Source: Candidatus Hydrogenedens sp.
Lineage (GTDB): Bacteria > Hydrogenedentota > Hydrogenedentia > Hydrogenedentales > Hydrogenedentaceae
Assembly: GCA_035378955.1 (NCBI GenBank)
Contig: DAOSUS010000027.1
Location: 1 to 36,885 of the forward strand
Length of the DNA stretch: 36,885 nt
Direction: 5' to 3'
Shown here: one piece after another, positions 25,184-33,389 of the stretch
Position numbering within the stretch: the first letter of the stretch is position 1
How the letters are laid out: each line of letters starts with the position of its first letter
Position numbers and translations under genes: made by a program
Notes under the pieces: generated by a model
Database searches by the model: none
Told to the model about the DNA's origin: nothing
Seen by the model: the letters and a program-made list of their open reading frames with translations, nothing else

Positions 25184-25420
25184 TTAATCGTTAGATGGAC
25201 CTGATTGTTTAAACCGATATGTAATGCGACCGCGGGTAAGGTCATAAGGGGACATCTCCACCTTTACCTTATCACCGGGCAATATTCGTATAAAGTTCAT
25301 TCGCATTTTCCCTGAAACATGAGCCAGTATTGTGTGTCCATTCTTCAATTGCACCTTAAACATGCAATTCGGTAAAGGCTCTACAACAACACCGTCAATT
25401 TCTATGGGTTTTTCTTTCAT
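25184..25420 (-). CDS. infA: Translation initiation factor IF-1
   Basis: The 78-residue OB-fold protein blocks the A site during initiation. The core LPNCMFKVQLKNGHTILAHV, SGKMRMNFIRILPGDKVKVE and MSPYDLTRGRITYRFK fits the family closely. A short C-terminal extension QSGPSND lies beyond the usual 72 residues. It lies 21 nt after map and before rpmJ, the common alpha-operon order. Confidence 0.97.
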   Translation of the reverse strand: MKEKPIEIDGVVVEPLPNCMFKVQLKNGHTILAHVSGKMRMNFIRILPGDKVKVEMSPYDLTRGRITYRFKQSGPSND

Positions 25421-25441
25421 ACTATTTTTATCTCAAAACCT

Positions 25442-26218
25442 CTAATTATTGCGTTGTCCCCATATAAGTTTTTCATTATATGAAAGGATTTCTCCTTTAT
25501 CTGCACGGACAACAATGCTATGTTCGAAATGGGCACTGGGTAAACCATCACGGGTTACCGCTGTCCAGCCATCGTTTAAAATACGAACGGCAGATGTTCC
25601 CATATTCACCATCGGTTCTATTGCAAGTATCATGCCTTGTCTAAGTCGCACACCGGGTTTGCCGGTATCGAAGTTCGGAATTTGTAAGGGTTCGTGCATC
25701 TCCGTGCCGATACCATGTCCTACAAAATCACGAACTACAGAGAAACCTTCTTTTTTGCATGTATCTTCAATTATTTTTCCAATATCGTTTATTGTATTTC
25801 CTTCTTTAGCAACACAAATGGCTCTTGACAAAGCCAAATCTGTGGTCTCAATCAGTTTCTTTCGTTGAGCATCAATATCACCACAAGGCAATGTAACTGC
25901 TGCATCGCCATAGTAGCCACAATAACATGTTCCGACATCAATACTCACAATTTCTCCTTCTTTTAATACTCTTTTGCCGGGTATCCCATGGACAACTTCA
26001 TCTTCGATAGATATACATGTTGCCGCAGGATAGCCTCGATAGCCTTTGAACGATGGGATAGCCCCTCGTTCGCGTATCATTTCTTCGGCAATTTTATCTA
26101 AATCTTTTGTTGTTATTCCCGGTCTGATGTGCTCTGCCAAAGTCGCCAAGACTTCAGCAACTATTTGGTTTGCAGTGCGGAGTAATTCTATCTCCCATTC
26201 AGAGCGAATTACCACCAT
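25442..26218 (-). CDS. map: Methionine aminopeptidase, type I
   Basis: The roughly 258-residue enzyme removes the N-terminal Met from new proteins. The metal and active-site segments are in order: VVHGIPG, VSIDVGTCYCGYYGDAAVTLP (two Asp), RDFVGHGIGTEMHEP (His), LAIEPM (Glu) and HFEHSIVV (Glu). I prefer ATG at 26218, giving MVVIRSEWEIELLR, which matches the family start, over an in-frame GTG at 26233. GGTG lies about 12 nt before it. It follows secY, but adk, which often lies between them, is absent. A promoter-like sequence sits upstream. Confidence 0.93.
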   Translation of the reverse strand: MVVIRSEWEIELLRTANQIVAEVLATLAEHIRPGITTKDLDKIAEEMIRERGAIPSFKGYRGYPAATCISIEDEVVHGIPGKRVLKEGEIVSIDVGTCYCGYYGDAAVTLPCGDIDAQRKKLIETTDLALSRAICVAKEGNTINDIGKIIEDTCKKEGFSVVRDFVGHGIGTEMHEPLQIPNFDTGKPGVRLRQGMILAIEPMVNMGTSAVRILNDGWTAVTRDGLPSAHFEHSIVVRADKGEILSYNEKLIWGQRNN

Positions 26219-26255
26219 ACCGCATTTTTTCACCTTTATAGAATTAAGATTATGT

Positions 26256-26284
26256 ATTATAACAACTTACAAAATTAAATTCAA
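26256..26284 (-). promoter_or_regulatory. Strong candidate promoter before map
   Basis: On the minus strand, TTGAAT (26279-26284) and a 17-nt spacer precede TATAAT (26256-26261). The spacer ends in TGT, giving a TGnTATAAT extended -10. Transcription would start near 26249, about 30 nt before the map ATG. It would drive map-infA-rpmJ-rpsM-rpsK-rpoA-rplQ separately from the upstream spc genes. It is predicted from sequence only. AT-rich sequence raises the chance of a coincidental match. Confidence 0.6.
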
Positions 26285-26307
26285 CATAAAAAATATTTAT
26301 TTTTTAA

Positions 26308-27639
26308 TTAAAAACTTCTGCGAGAACGAATTCGTCCTGCTTTTCCACTAAATCCATCGTAATGTCTCATTAACAAATGCTGTTCTATCTGCTTAATTGT
26401 ATCTAATGCAACACCGACTAAAATCAATAAACTGGTTCCTCCAAAGAATTGGACAACTGTCCAATCGGGAACTTTGATAAAGAAATACACCGCCTCGGGA
26501 AGTAACGCAATGATAGCAAGGAATATAGAACCTGCAAGGGTTATGCGTGTCATAATATGGTTTAGGTATTCGGCTGTGGCTTTGCCCGGTCGAACACCGA
26601 CAATAACACCACCATATTTTTTCATATTGTCTGCAATTTCTACGGGATTAAATGTAATCGCTGTATAGAAAAAGGAAAAGAAAATAATCAGCCCACCATA
26701 GCAAATAGCATATCCAATGTTCCCCGGATAAAACAGTTGACGAATAATCTGTTCTATAATAGGAATGCGTATTGTATCACCTAAATACGCAGGAAGAGAA
26801 AGTATGGAACTTGCAAAGATAATAGGAATAACACCTGCCTGATTTACCCGTAAAGGTAAATATGTTTTCTGTCCGCCTGAAACCCTTCTTCCTTTTACCT
26901 GACGCGGATACTGAACAGGAATTCGGCGTTGACCCGTAGTGATTGCAATGGCTCCCGCAATAACGGCAACCATTAAGAAAACAAGTACCAGCGCCTGAAA
27001 CATATTCAATTGCTTGGATACAAAAACTAATTGAACAAGATGTCGTAATGCGGCAGGCATGCGCGAAACGATACTTGTAAAGATAATCAATGACATTCCA
27101 TTGCCGATACCAAATTCACTTATTTGTTCTCCTATCCACATAACAAATGCAGCACCTGTTGTAAATGATAAAACACAGGTGAAAATAAACATAGGTCCAG
27201 GATTAGGAACAATTTCTCTTCCTAACCCTTGCAAGAACCATGAAATTCCTATAGACTGAATAATACAAAGAACTATCGTCCCATAACGGGTATAATCATT
27301 AATTTTTTGTTGTCCCTGGTGTCCTTCCTTTTGTAATTTCTCCAATGCGGGAATAATGGGAATTAAAAGGGATAAAATAATAGATGCGGTAATGTAGGGC
27401 ATAATACCCAATGTGAAAACGGTAGCACGGGCAAAGGCCCCTCCACTGAACATATCGTAGAAACCTAATAGCCCTCCCCCCTGACTAATCTTCTGTGCTA
27501 ATGCAGCACCATCAATGCCAGGAGCCGGAACATGACAGCCGAGCCTGTAAATAGCCAACATAATGAGAGTAAATATAATTCGGCTTTTCAGTTCCGGTAT
27601 TCTAAATGCATTTTTGAAAGCCTCTAAAGGTTGAGACAC
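26308..27639 (-). CDS. secY: Protein translocase subunit SecY
   Basis: The 443-residue channel protein of the Sec translocon has ten membrane helices. Family landmarks are the N-terminal RIPELKSRIIFTL, YRLGCHVPAPGID, the plug-region Gly/Phe stretch GLLGFYDMFSGGAF, and the cytoplasmic loop RRIPVQYPRQVKGRRVSGG that contacts the ribosome. The C-terminal KQIEQHLLMRHYDGF is also conserved. The length is normal. It lies 22 nt after rplO. Confidence 0.98.
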   Translation of the reverse strand: MSQPLEAFKNAFRIPELKSRIIFTLIMLAIYRLGCHVPAPGIDGAALAQKISQGGGLLGFYDMFSGGAFARATVFTLGIMPYITASIILSLLIPIIPALEKLQKEGHQGQQKINDYTRYGTIVLCIIQSIGISWFLQGLGREIVPNPGPMFIFTCVLSFTTGAAFVMWIGEQISEFGIGNGMSLIIFTSIVSRMPAALRHLVQLVFVSKQLNMFQALVLVFLMVAVIAGAIAITTGQRRIPVQYPRQVKGRRVSGGQKTYLPLRVNQAGVIPIIFASSILSLPAYLGDTIRIPIIEQIIRQLFYPGNIGYAICYGGLIIFFSFFYTAITFNPVEIADNMKKYGGVIVGVRPGKATAEYLNHIMTRITLAGSIFLAIIALLPEAVYFFIKVPDWTVVQFFGGTSLLILVGVALDTIKQIEQHLLMRHYDGFSGKAGRIRSRRSF

Positions 27640-27661
27640 CGAACAGCTCCTCTCATACTAT

Positions 27662-28144
27662 TTATGAGTTTTGTGTTTCTTCTGTAGTTTCTTCTTTTAT
27701 TTTTTGTAATGTAATTGTTCCTCCCGCACTTTCAATTTTCTGTCGTGCAGAGGGAGACACCGACTGAACTATAATATTAAAGGATTTTGTTAATTCACCT
27801 TTACCTAAAATCTTAACACCACCCTTTTGTTTCTTGGCTAATCCTTTCTTAATCAAATCTTCCGTTGTAATGGTTGCACCTGCATCAAAGAATTTTTCAA
27901 GCATTTCTACATTGACTATGGACACAGGGAACCGTTTTATATGGTGGAAACCGCGTTTGGGTAGACGACGATGTAAAGGCATTTGCCCTCCTTCAAATCC
28001 GGGTTTTGTCTTATAACCCGAACGAGATTGAGCCCCTTTATGTCCACGACAGGAAGTTTTTCCATGTCCAGAACTGGGACCTCTTCCAACGCGTTTTCTT
28101 CTCTTTTTGGCACCTTCTTTATAAGTTAATGTATGTAGTTCCAT
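27662..28144 (-). CDS. rplO: 50S ribosomal protein L15
   Basis: The 160-residue protein starts MELHTLTYKEGAKKRRKRVG. The Gly/Arg-rich GRGPSSGHGKTSCRGHKGAQSRSG stretch and FEGGQMPLHRRLPKRGF follow, as in L15. It ends with a Glu/Thr-rich tail (KEETTEETQNS). It lies 26 nt after rpsE. The rpmD (L30) gene usually found between them is missing. Confidence 0.97.
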   Translation of the reverse strand: MELHTLTYKEGAKKRRKRVGRGPSSGHGKTSCRGHKGAQSRSGYKTKPGFEGGQMPLHRRLPKRGFHHIKRFPVSIVNVEMLEKFFDAGATITTEDLIKKGLAKKQKGGVKILGKGELTKSFNIIVQSVSPSARQKIESAGGTITLQKIKEETTEETQNS

Positions 28145-28170
28145 CGTCTTTTTCCCTTTTTACCTCTAAT

Positions 28171-28725
28171 TTAATCTTCCTTCGGTTTTGTTTTCTTGGA
28201 TAAGGTATTCAAACCTCTGATTTGCAACATTTCTTCACGGGTTTTAAGTTGACGAAGCCCGTTCAAGGTTGCCCATATTACATTTACAGAGGTATTAGAA
28301 CCTAATGATTTCGTTAATACATTGGAGTATCCTGCGGCTTCTAAAACGGCACGCACAGGACCACCTGCAACTATGCCCGTTCCGCGAGAAGCCGGCTTCA
28401 AAAGAACGCGAGCCGCATCCGCTCTGCCCAATACTTCATGAGGGATGGTTGTTTCAACAATAGGAACTTTGAACATGTTTTTCTTGGCTTTTTCTGTTGC
28501 CTTCCGAATAGCATCAACAGTTTCGCCTGCTTTACCAATCGCAGCACCGATATTCCCTTTGCCATCACCTACAACAACAAGGGCAGAAAAACTAAAACGT
28601 TTACCACCTTTTACTACTTTGGCAACACGACTAACACGAATAACCTGTTCGATAAATTCTGTGGGTTGTTGTTCAACTATGACATCGTCTTCTTCGGTTC
28701 TTCTTCTTGATTTCTTTTCCATCAT
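28171..28725 (-). CDS. rpsE: 30S ribosomal protein S5
   Basis: The 184-residue protein has the double-stranded RNA-binding-like N-terminal domain (VIRVSRVAKVVKGGKRFSFS, ALVVVGDGKGNIGAAIGKA). The C-terminal segment LLKPASRGTGIVAGGPVRAVLEAAGYSNVLTKS is also conserved. S5 helps to set decoding accuracy. A short charged N-terminal extension (EKKSRRRTEEDD) precedes the core. ATG ATG start with AGGAG upstream. Confidence 0.97.
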   Translation of the reverse strand: MMEKKSRRRTEEDDVIVEQQPTEFIEQVIRVSRVAKVVKGGKRFSFSALVVVGDGKGNIGAAIGKAGETVDAIRKATEKAKKNMFKVPIVETTIPHEVLGRADAARVLLKPASRGTGIVAGGPVRAVLEAAGYSNVLTKSLGSNTSVNVIWATLNGLRQLKTREEMLQIRGLNTLSKKTKPKED

Positions 28726-28739
28726 AATTTATATTCTCC

Positions 28740-29093
28740 TTAGAATTTTAATCCAGCTTCTCGTGCGGAGTCTGCCAGAGCTTTTATTCTACCATGATAC
28801 AAATGCCCTCCACGGTCGAATGCAACTCGAGAGATAGATAGGTTAAGTGCTTTTTTCGCAAGTTCACTTCCTACCTGTTTAGCGGATTCGATATTTCCGC
28901 CTTTAATCTTCAGTTGCACAGAGGACGCAGAAACCAGAGTTTTTCCCTGTGTATCATCAATTATCTGGGCATAGATATGATTTAATGTTTTTGTAACACG
29001 CAGTCTCGGACAGGACGGCGTCCCAAAAATCTTTTTACGAACTCTTTGTTTTCTCCGTTCCAAACGAACTAATTTTTGATAAATTTTCTTCAT
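28740..29093 (-). CDS. rplR: 50S ribosomal protein L18
   Basis: The 117-residue protein binds 5S rRNA. Seen: RKQRVRKKIFGTPSCPRLRV, a central NHIYAQIIDD, and the C-terminal FDRGGHLYHGRIKALADSAREAGLKF. Length and order fit L18. It lies 19 nt after rplF and 14 nt before rpsE. Confidence 0.97.
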   Translation of the reverse strand: MKKIYQKLVRLERRKQRVRKKIFGTPSCPRLRVTKTLNHIYAQIIDDTQGKTLVSASSVQLKIKGGNIESAKQVGSELAKKALNLSISRVAFDRGGHLYHGRIKALADSAREAGLKF

Positions 29094-29112
29094 AGTATCT
29101 CTATCCTATTTG

Positions 29113-29652
29113 TTATTTTCCACTTGCTTTGGATTCTTTTCTATGAATGCGTTCATAGTCGTAACGGATTCCCTTACCTTTATACGGTTCGGGTTTGCGT
29201 AACGCACGAATATTTGCAGAGACCTGTCCCACCAATTCTTTATCAATACCGATAACTTTTATCGTTTGTGGGTTTTCCACAGCGAAAGTAATCCCGGGGG
29301 GTGGTTCCATAGTAACGGGATGACTGAAACCTAATGTAAGGTTTAAATTCTTTCCCTGTAAGGAAGCACGATATCCGACACCTTCAATTAATAAGGTCTT
29401 CTGGTAGCCCTTTGTTACACCGATTATCATGTTATGGATTAAAACACGGGTTAACCCATGCAGGGCTTTGTGTTCTCTTTTATCACTGGGTCTTTGAACA
29501 ACGATTTGCTTGCCTTCAATATTTATAATGACCTCTGGATGAAAGGTTCTCTGTAGTGTTCCTTTGGGTCCCGTAACGGTCAGGGTGTTCCCTTGTAATT
29601 CGCATTTCACACCATCGGGTACGGGCACCGGTAATTTACCTATCCGTGACAC
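29113..29652 (-). CDS. rplF: 50S ribosomal protein L6
   Basis: The 179-residue protein has the two L6 folds. MSRIGKLPVPVPDGV begins the first, and GVTKGYQKTLLIEGVGYRA marks the junction. The C-terminal signature RKPEPYKGKGIRY is intact. L6 lies near the factor-binding site of the 50S subunit. Normal length. It follows rpsH by 36 nt. Confidence 0.98.
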   Translation of the reverse strand: MSRIGKLPVPVPDGVKCELQGNTLTVTGPKGTLQRTFHPEVIINIEGKQIVVQRPSDKREHKALHGLTRVLIHNMIIGVTKGYQKTLLIEGVGYRASLQGKNLNLTLGFSHPVTMEPPPGITFAVENPQTIKVIGIDKELVGQVSANIRALRKPEPYKGKGIRYDYERIHRKESKASGK

Positions 29653-29688
29653 TGTCTATCCCTTTCTTTTATCTCATATTGTTTTGGG

Positions 29689-30087
29689 TTACCATACTTC
29701 ACAAATAATCTCGCCACCGAGCTTTTGTTTCTTTGCTTCACGACCTGTCATAATCCCCTTCGGGGTTGACATAATTTGCATTCCAAAACCGCTCCGCACA
29801 GGTTTCAGGTCACGATAACCGGAATACCTGCGGATACTGGGTCTACTTACCCTTCGAATTCCTTGAATTACTGAACGACGGTCTTTGGTATAGTTTAATT
29901 GAATTTTTAATTGGGGTACTTTGCTATCCTTATCCAGCTGATAATCTGCAATAAATCCCTCTTTTTTAAGGACCTTGCAGATTTCTTCTTTTATTTTAGA
30001 AGCAGGAATTTCTACGGTTACATGTCCTGCTTGTGCTGCATTGCGTATCCGCGTTAGCATATCACTGATGGGGTCATTCATTGACAT
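29689..30087 (-). CDS. rpsH: 30S ribosomal protein S8
   Basis: The 132-residue protein begins MSMNDPISDMLTRIRNAAQA and has the family core KIKEEICKVLKKEGFIADY. The C-terminal STPKGIMTGREAKKQKLGGEIICEVW is also typical. S8 binds helix 21 of 16S rRNA. In E. coli it represses the spc operon by binding its mRNA, but no such site was identified here. Confidence 0.98.
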   Translation of the reverse strand: MSMNDPISDMLTRIRNAAQAGHVTVEIPASKIKEEICKVLKKEGFIADYQLDKDSKVPQLKIQLNYTKDRRSVIQGIRRVSRPSIRRYSGYRDLKPVRSGFGMQIMSTPKGIMTGREAKKQKLGGEIICEVW

Positions 30088-30108
30088 ATTTCTTACCCTT
30101 TTCCTTAT

Positions 30109-30294
30109 TTACCAACTCGATTTAGTTACACCGGGAATTTTACCTTCCAAAGCCAAAGTGCGAAAGCAAATTCTGCAAATCTGGAAATCACGCATAAAGG
30201 CTCGTGGCCTTCCACATCGCTTACAGCGATTGTATTTGCGAACCTTGAACTTGGGAGGTCTGTTTGCTTTTATCATTAAAGATTTCTTAGCCAC
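30109..30294 (-). CDS. rpsN: 30S ribosomal protein S14, zinc-binding type (type Z)
   Basis: The 61-residue protein belongs to the short zinc form rather than the ~100-residue zinc-free form. Ligands are in CKRCGRPRAFMRDFQICRIC: C24, C27, C40 and C43. It begins MAKKSLMIKANRPPKF and ends GVTKSSW. S14 helps to assemble the 30S head. It lies 11 nt after rplE. Confidence 0.97.
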   Translation of the reverse strand: MAKKSLMIKANRPPKFKVRKYNRCKRCGRPRAFMRDFQICRICFRTLALEGKIPGVTKSSW

Positions 30295-30305
30295 AATAAT
30301 TACTC

Positions 30306-30851
30306 CTATGTTGTAAATGGCATTCCAAACATTCTTAATATTTCACGATTAGCATCTGCAGATGTGGAATTTTTAAATACGAAAGTAATGTTCATTCCAC
30401 GAACACGCTGGATACTATCAATGTTTATTTCCGGGAAAATCGTTTGTTCTTTTAACCCTAATGTATAGTTACCAAAGGGGTCAAATGATTTCGTAGGCAC
30501 TCCACGGAAGTCGCGAATACGGGGAATAGCAATATTAAAAAGTCTATCCATAAATTCATACATACGGTCACCACGCAAAGTTACTCGACAACCAATACTG
30601 ACACCTTTTCTTAACTTAAAGTTAGATACCGACTTTCTTGCTTTACGAATTTGGGGTTTTTGTCCTGTAATAATCCCCAATTCATTAGCGGCATTTTCTA
30701 AAAGTCGAGCATCCTGTGTGGCGTCTCCAACACCCATATTCACAACGATTTTTTCCAATCGTGGAACCTGCATAATATTTTTGTATTGGAACTTTTTCAT
30801 CGCCTCAGGGACGATTTGTTGAAAATATTTCTCTTTTAACCTTGGAGCCAC
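30306..30851 (-). CDS. rplE: 50S ribosomal protein L5
   Basis: The 181-residue protein binds 5S rRNA and P-site tRNA. Seen: MQVPRLEKIVVNMGVGDA, ITGQKPQIRKARKSVSNFKL, the RDFRGVPTKSFDPFGNYTLG region, and a conserved C-terminal RGMNITFVF. GTG start, with AAGGAG upstream. Normal length, 17 nt after rplX. Confidence 0.97.
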   Translation of the reverse strand: MAPRLKEKYFQQIVPEAMKKFQYKNIMQVPRLEKIVVNMGVGDATQDARLLENAANELGIITGQKPQIRKARKSVSNFKLRKGVSIGCRVTLRGDRMYEFMDRLFNIAIPRIRDFRGVPTKSFDPFGNYTLGLKEQTIFPEINIDSIQRVRGMNITFVFKNSTSADANREILRMFGMPFTT

Positions 30852-30868
30852 GGTTTCTTTCTCCTTCT

Positions 30869-31180
30869 TTAATCTAATGCTTCACCGGTTGCTTCCCAAA
30901 CACGAACACGGCGTCCATCTTCTAATCGTTTCATTTTTATTTTTGACGGTGCGTTAATGGCTTCGCACCAGGGTGCTACATTGGAAATGTGGATAGGGGC
31001 TTCTTTCTGGACAATTCCACCTGCCTGATTTCGTGAAGAAGGTTTGGTATGTCTTTTTACAATATTGACCCCTTCCACTAATATTTTTTGTTTCTTAGGG
31101 TATACTTCTAAAACTCGGCCTTTTTTCCCTTTGTATTCTCCGCGAATAACTATTACGGTATCTTTCTTACGAATATGCAT
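30869..31180 (-). CDS. rplX: 50S ribosomal protein L24
   Basis: The 103-residue protein has an N-terminal KOW motif (DTVIVIRGEYKGKKGRVLEV) and the conserved GVNIVKRHTKPSSRNQAGGI. L24 starts 50S assembly. I chose ATG at 31180 (MHIRKKDT) because GGAGG lies 8 nt before it. An upstream in-frame ATG at 31195 has that ribosome-binding site within its own coding sequence. Confidence 0.96.
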   Translation of the reverse strand: MHIRKKDTVIVIRGEYKGKKGRVLEVYPKKQKILVEGVNIVKRHTKPSSRNQAGGIVQKEAPIHISNVAPWCEAINAPSKIKMKRLEDGRRVRVWEATGEALD

Positions 31181-31196
31181 GAAACTAACCTCCATC

Positions 31197-31565
31197 CTAT
31201 AACACTTCCGGGGCTAAGGAAACAATTCGCATGAACCCTTTTTCCCGCAATTCACGGGCAACGGGTCCGAAAATGCGTGTTCCCCGAGGTTCCATTTGAT
31301 TGTTAAGTATCACTGCTGCATTGGAATCAAAACGGATGGTTGTTCCGTCCGGGCGTTGTGTATCACGACGCATACGAACAACAACCGCTTTCACAACATC
31401 CCCTTTCTTTACATTGGAGTTGGGGATGGCTTCTTTTACACTGGCAGTTATAATATCTCCTAAGCCCGCATAACGACGCTTGGAACTACCCATTACCTGG
31501 ATAACCCGAATAACTCGGGCACCGGAGTTATCGGCCACTTTTAATCTTGAATATATCTGAATCAT
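31197..31565 (-). CDS. rplN: 50S ribosomal protein L14
   Basis: The 122-residue protein begins MIQIYSRLKVADNSGARVIR. It also has GDIITASVKEAIPNSNVKKGDVVKAVVVR and the end FMRIVSLAPEVL, all standard for L14. L14 sits at the subunit interface. It lies 8 nt after rpsQ. Confidence 0.98.
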   Translation of the reverse strand: MIQIYSRLKVADNSGARVIRVIQVMGSSKRRYAGLGDIITASVKEAIPNSNVKKGDVVKAVVVRMRRDTQRPDGTTIRFDSNAAVILNNQMEPRGTRIFGPVARELREKGFMRIVSLAPEVL

Positions 31566-31573
31566 TGGAATTT

Positions 31574-31930
31574 TTACTCCTCTGCTGGTTGTTCTGAACT
31601 TACAAGTTCGTTAGTTTCATCTATCTGTAAATCTTCATCTATCGCTTTCTTCTTAAGAACATCCGCAGATTGGATTATTTCTATCAATCTCCAGCGTTTG
31701 GTTTTACTTAAAGGTCGGCATTCACGAATACGAACAAGGTCTCCTGTTTTGGCTTTGTTTTCTTCGTCATGTGCCTTATATTTCTTGGTTCGTTTGACGC
31801 CTTTTTTGTAAAGTGGATGATATTTTAATCTCTCTACACTCACTGTAATCGTCTTATTCATGGCATCACTCGTAACTATCCCAACGAGTTCTTTTTTCAA
31901 TCCTTTTGTCTTTGTATTTTCTGAACTCAT
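31574..31930 (-). CDS. rpsQ: 30S ribosomal protein S17 with C-terminal acidic extension
   Basis: The S17 core (LVGIVTSDAMNKTITVSVER, HPLYKKGVKRTKKYKAHD, KTGDLVRIRECRPLSKTKRW) is normal. After the core, about 30 acidic residues (AIDEDLQIDETNELVSSEQPAEE) make the protein about 118 residues against the usual 80-90. I prefer ATG at 31930 (MSSENTKTK), which has AGGA upstream. An earlier in-frame ATG at 31954 lacks a clear site. S17 binds 16S rRNA early in 30S assembly. Confidence 0.93.
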   Translation of the reverse strand: MSSENTKTKGLKKELVGIVTSDAMNKTITVSVERLKYHPLYKKGVKRTKKYKAHDEENKAKTGDLVRIRECRPLSKTKRWRLIEIIQSADVLKKKAIDEDLQIDETNELVSSEQPAEE

Positions 31931-31964
31931 AGTTCGCAATTCCTGATTCTCCATTTAGATTGTT

Positions 31965-32195
31965 CTACTTTTTCTTTTTACTTTCTTTTCTACCTTGTTC
32001 CGATAATTCTCGTTCTCTCAGTATCGTCTTTATCCGTGCAATATCTTTACGGACAAGACGACCCGCCCGAACATTATCAACCACGCCTGTTACTAATTTC
32101 AGTCGAAAATTGATTAATTCTTTTTTTCGTTCTTCGAGGAGTGCTATCAATTCCTCGTTAGTTTTATCGCGTAAATCCTTCGCCTGCATTTTCAT
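31965..32195 (-). CDS. rpmC: 50S ribosomal protein L29
   Basis: The 76-residue protein is a helical hairpin with the L29 pattern LRDKTNEELIALLEERKKEL, then NFRLKLVTGVVDNVR and VRKDIARIKTILRERE. It ends in a Lys-rich tail (GRKESKKKK). L29 lies at the peptide-exit site where SRP and trigger factor dock. It lies 18 nt after rplP. Confidence 0.95.
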   Translation of the reverse strand: MKMQAKDLRDKTNEELIALLEERKKELINFRLKLVTGVVDNVRAGRLVRKDIARIKTILRERELSEQGRKESKKKK

Positions 32196-32213
32196 TCATC
32201 CTCTTAATAACGA

Positions 32214-32621
32214 TTAACTTCGTTTTATCAATGTTGTTTTAATGGGCAATTTATGTCCCGCCAAACGAAACGCTTCTTCTGCTAAACTCTGTTCTACACC
32301 TTCTACTTCGAAAAGGATGCGGCCTCTTTTTACCACCGCGACCCATTCCTCTGGTGCACCTTTTCCTTTACCCATACGGGTTTCTGCCGGTTTTTTAGAA
32401 ATGGGTTTATCCGGAAAAACGCGAACGAAGATTTTTCCTCCGCGTTTTAGATGTCGGGTAATCGCAATACGCGCCGCTTCTATTTGTCTCGCTGTAATCC
32501 ATGCGGTTTCTAAGGCTTTAAGGCCATATTCACCAAAATTAACTTCTGTGGCACCTTTAGAAACACCGCGTCTTCTTCCGCGTTGCTGTTTTCTGTATTT
32601 CGTTCTGCGTGGAGATAACAT
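32214..32621 (-). CDS. rplP: 50S ribosomal protein L16
   Basis: The 135-residue protein begins MLSPRRTKYRKQQRGRRRGV and has ITARQIEAARIAITRHLKRG, FPDKPISKKPAETRMGKGKG and the end RLAGHKLPIKTTLI. L16 helps to place the A-site tRNA. Normal length. It lies 12 nt after rpsC. Confidence 0.98.
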   Translation of the reverse strand: MLSPRRTKYRKQQRGRRRGVSKGATEVNFGEYGLKALETAWITARQIEAARIAITRHLKRGGKIFVRVFPDKPISKKPAETRMGKGKGAPEEWVAVVKRGRILFEVEGVEQSLAEEAFRLAGHKLPIKTTLIKRS

Positions 32622-32633
32622 GTTCTATACTCC

Positions 32634-33377
32634 TCAACCATTCGTTTGTTTATTTTGGGGTGCTTTTCGAGCAGGTCTTCCCGAACGCTCGCCACGGGAA
32701 GGGGTCATTCGGACTGTCTCAACACCTGCTACACCCGATACAAATTTTTTATGTTCAATATCCCCTAAATATATCCATACTTTGACGCCAATGGTTCCAT
32801 AAGTTGTAAAACTGGTTGCAACACCATAATCAACCCATGCCCTTAAAGTATGCAAAGGAACGCTACCTTCGTGGGTTTGCTCAGCACGGGCAATTTCAGA
32901 CCCGTTTAATCTGCCGGCAACACGAATACGGATACCTTTGGCTCCTGCCCGCAGTGCACTTTCGACGGCTCGTTTCATAGCACGGCGGAAAGAGGCTCGT
33001 TTTTCTATTTGAAGGGCGATATTTTCTGCTACTAATTGTGCATTTAGTTCCGGTAATTTTACTTCGATAATCTGCAAATTAACGATTTTCCCGGGACATA
33101 GAATTTCTACTTCAGTCTTTATTTTTTCTAATTCGATACCTTTTTGACCAATGACAAGACCCGGTCTTGCGGTATAAACATAAATTTTTATTCTTTTTCC
33201 GGCTCGTTCTACATCAATACGGGCTATACCTGCGGCGAACAATCGCTTTTTCAGATATTCACGGATTTTCAGGTCTTCATGAAATAAGGATGTATATTCT
33301 TTTTCGTTATACCAGATAGAAGACCATTTTTCAATAACTCCTAAACGGAAGCCAAATGGATGAACTTTCTGTCCCAC
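32634..33377 (-). CDS. rpsC: 30S ribosomal protein S3
   Basis: The 247-residue protein begins MGQKVHPFGFRLGVIEKWSS. A KH domain (GLVIGQKGIELEKIK) and the C-terminal signature RVAGRLNGSEIARAEQTHEG followed by GTIGVKVWIY are present. S3 lines the mRNA entry site. A basic tail (GERSGRPARKAPQNKQTNG) lies beyond the usual end. GTG start with AAAGGAG upstream. Confidence 0.98.
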   Translation of the reverse strand: MGQKVHPFGFRLGVIEKWSSIWYNEKEYTSLFHEDLKIREYLKKRLFAAGIARIDVERAGKRIKIYVYTARPGLVIGQKGIELEKIKTEVEILCPGKIVNLQIIEVKLPELNAQLVAENIALQIEKRASFRRAMKRAVESALRAGAKGIRIRVAGRLNGSEIARAEQTHEGSVPLHTLRAWVDYGVATSFTTYGTIGVKVWIYLGDIEHKKFVSGVAGVETVRMTPSRGERSGRPARKAPQNKQTNG

Positions 33378-33389
33378 GCGTATCTCCTT

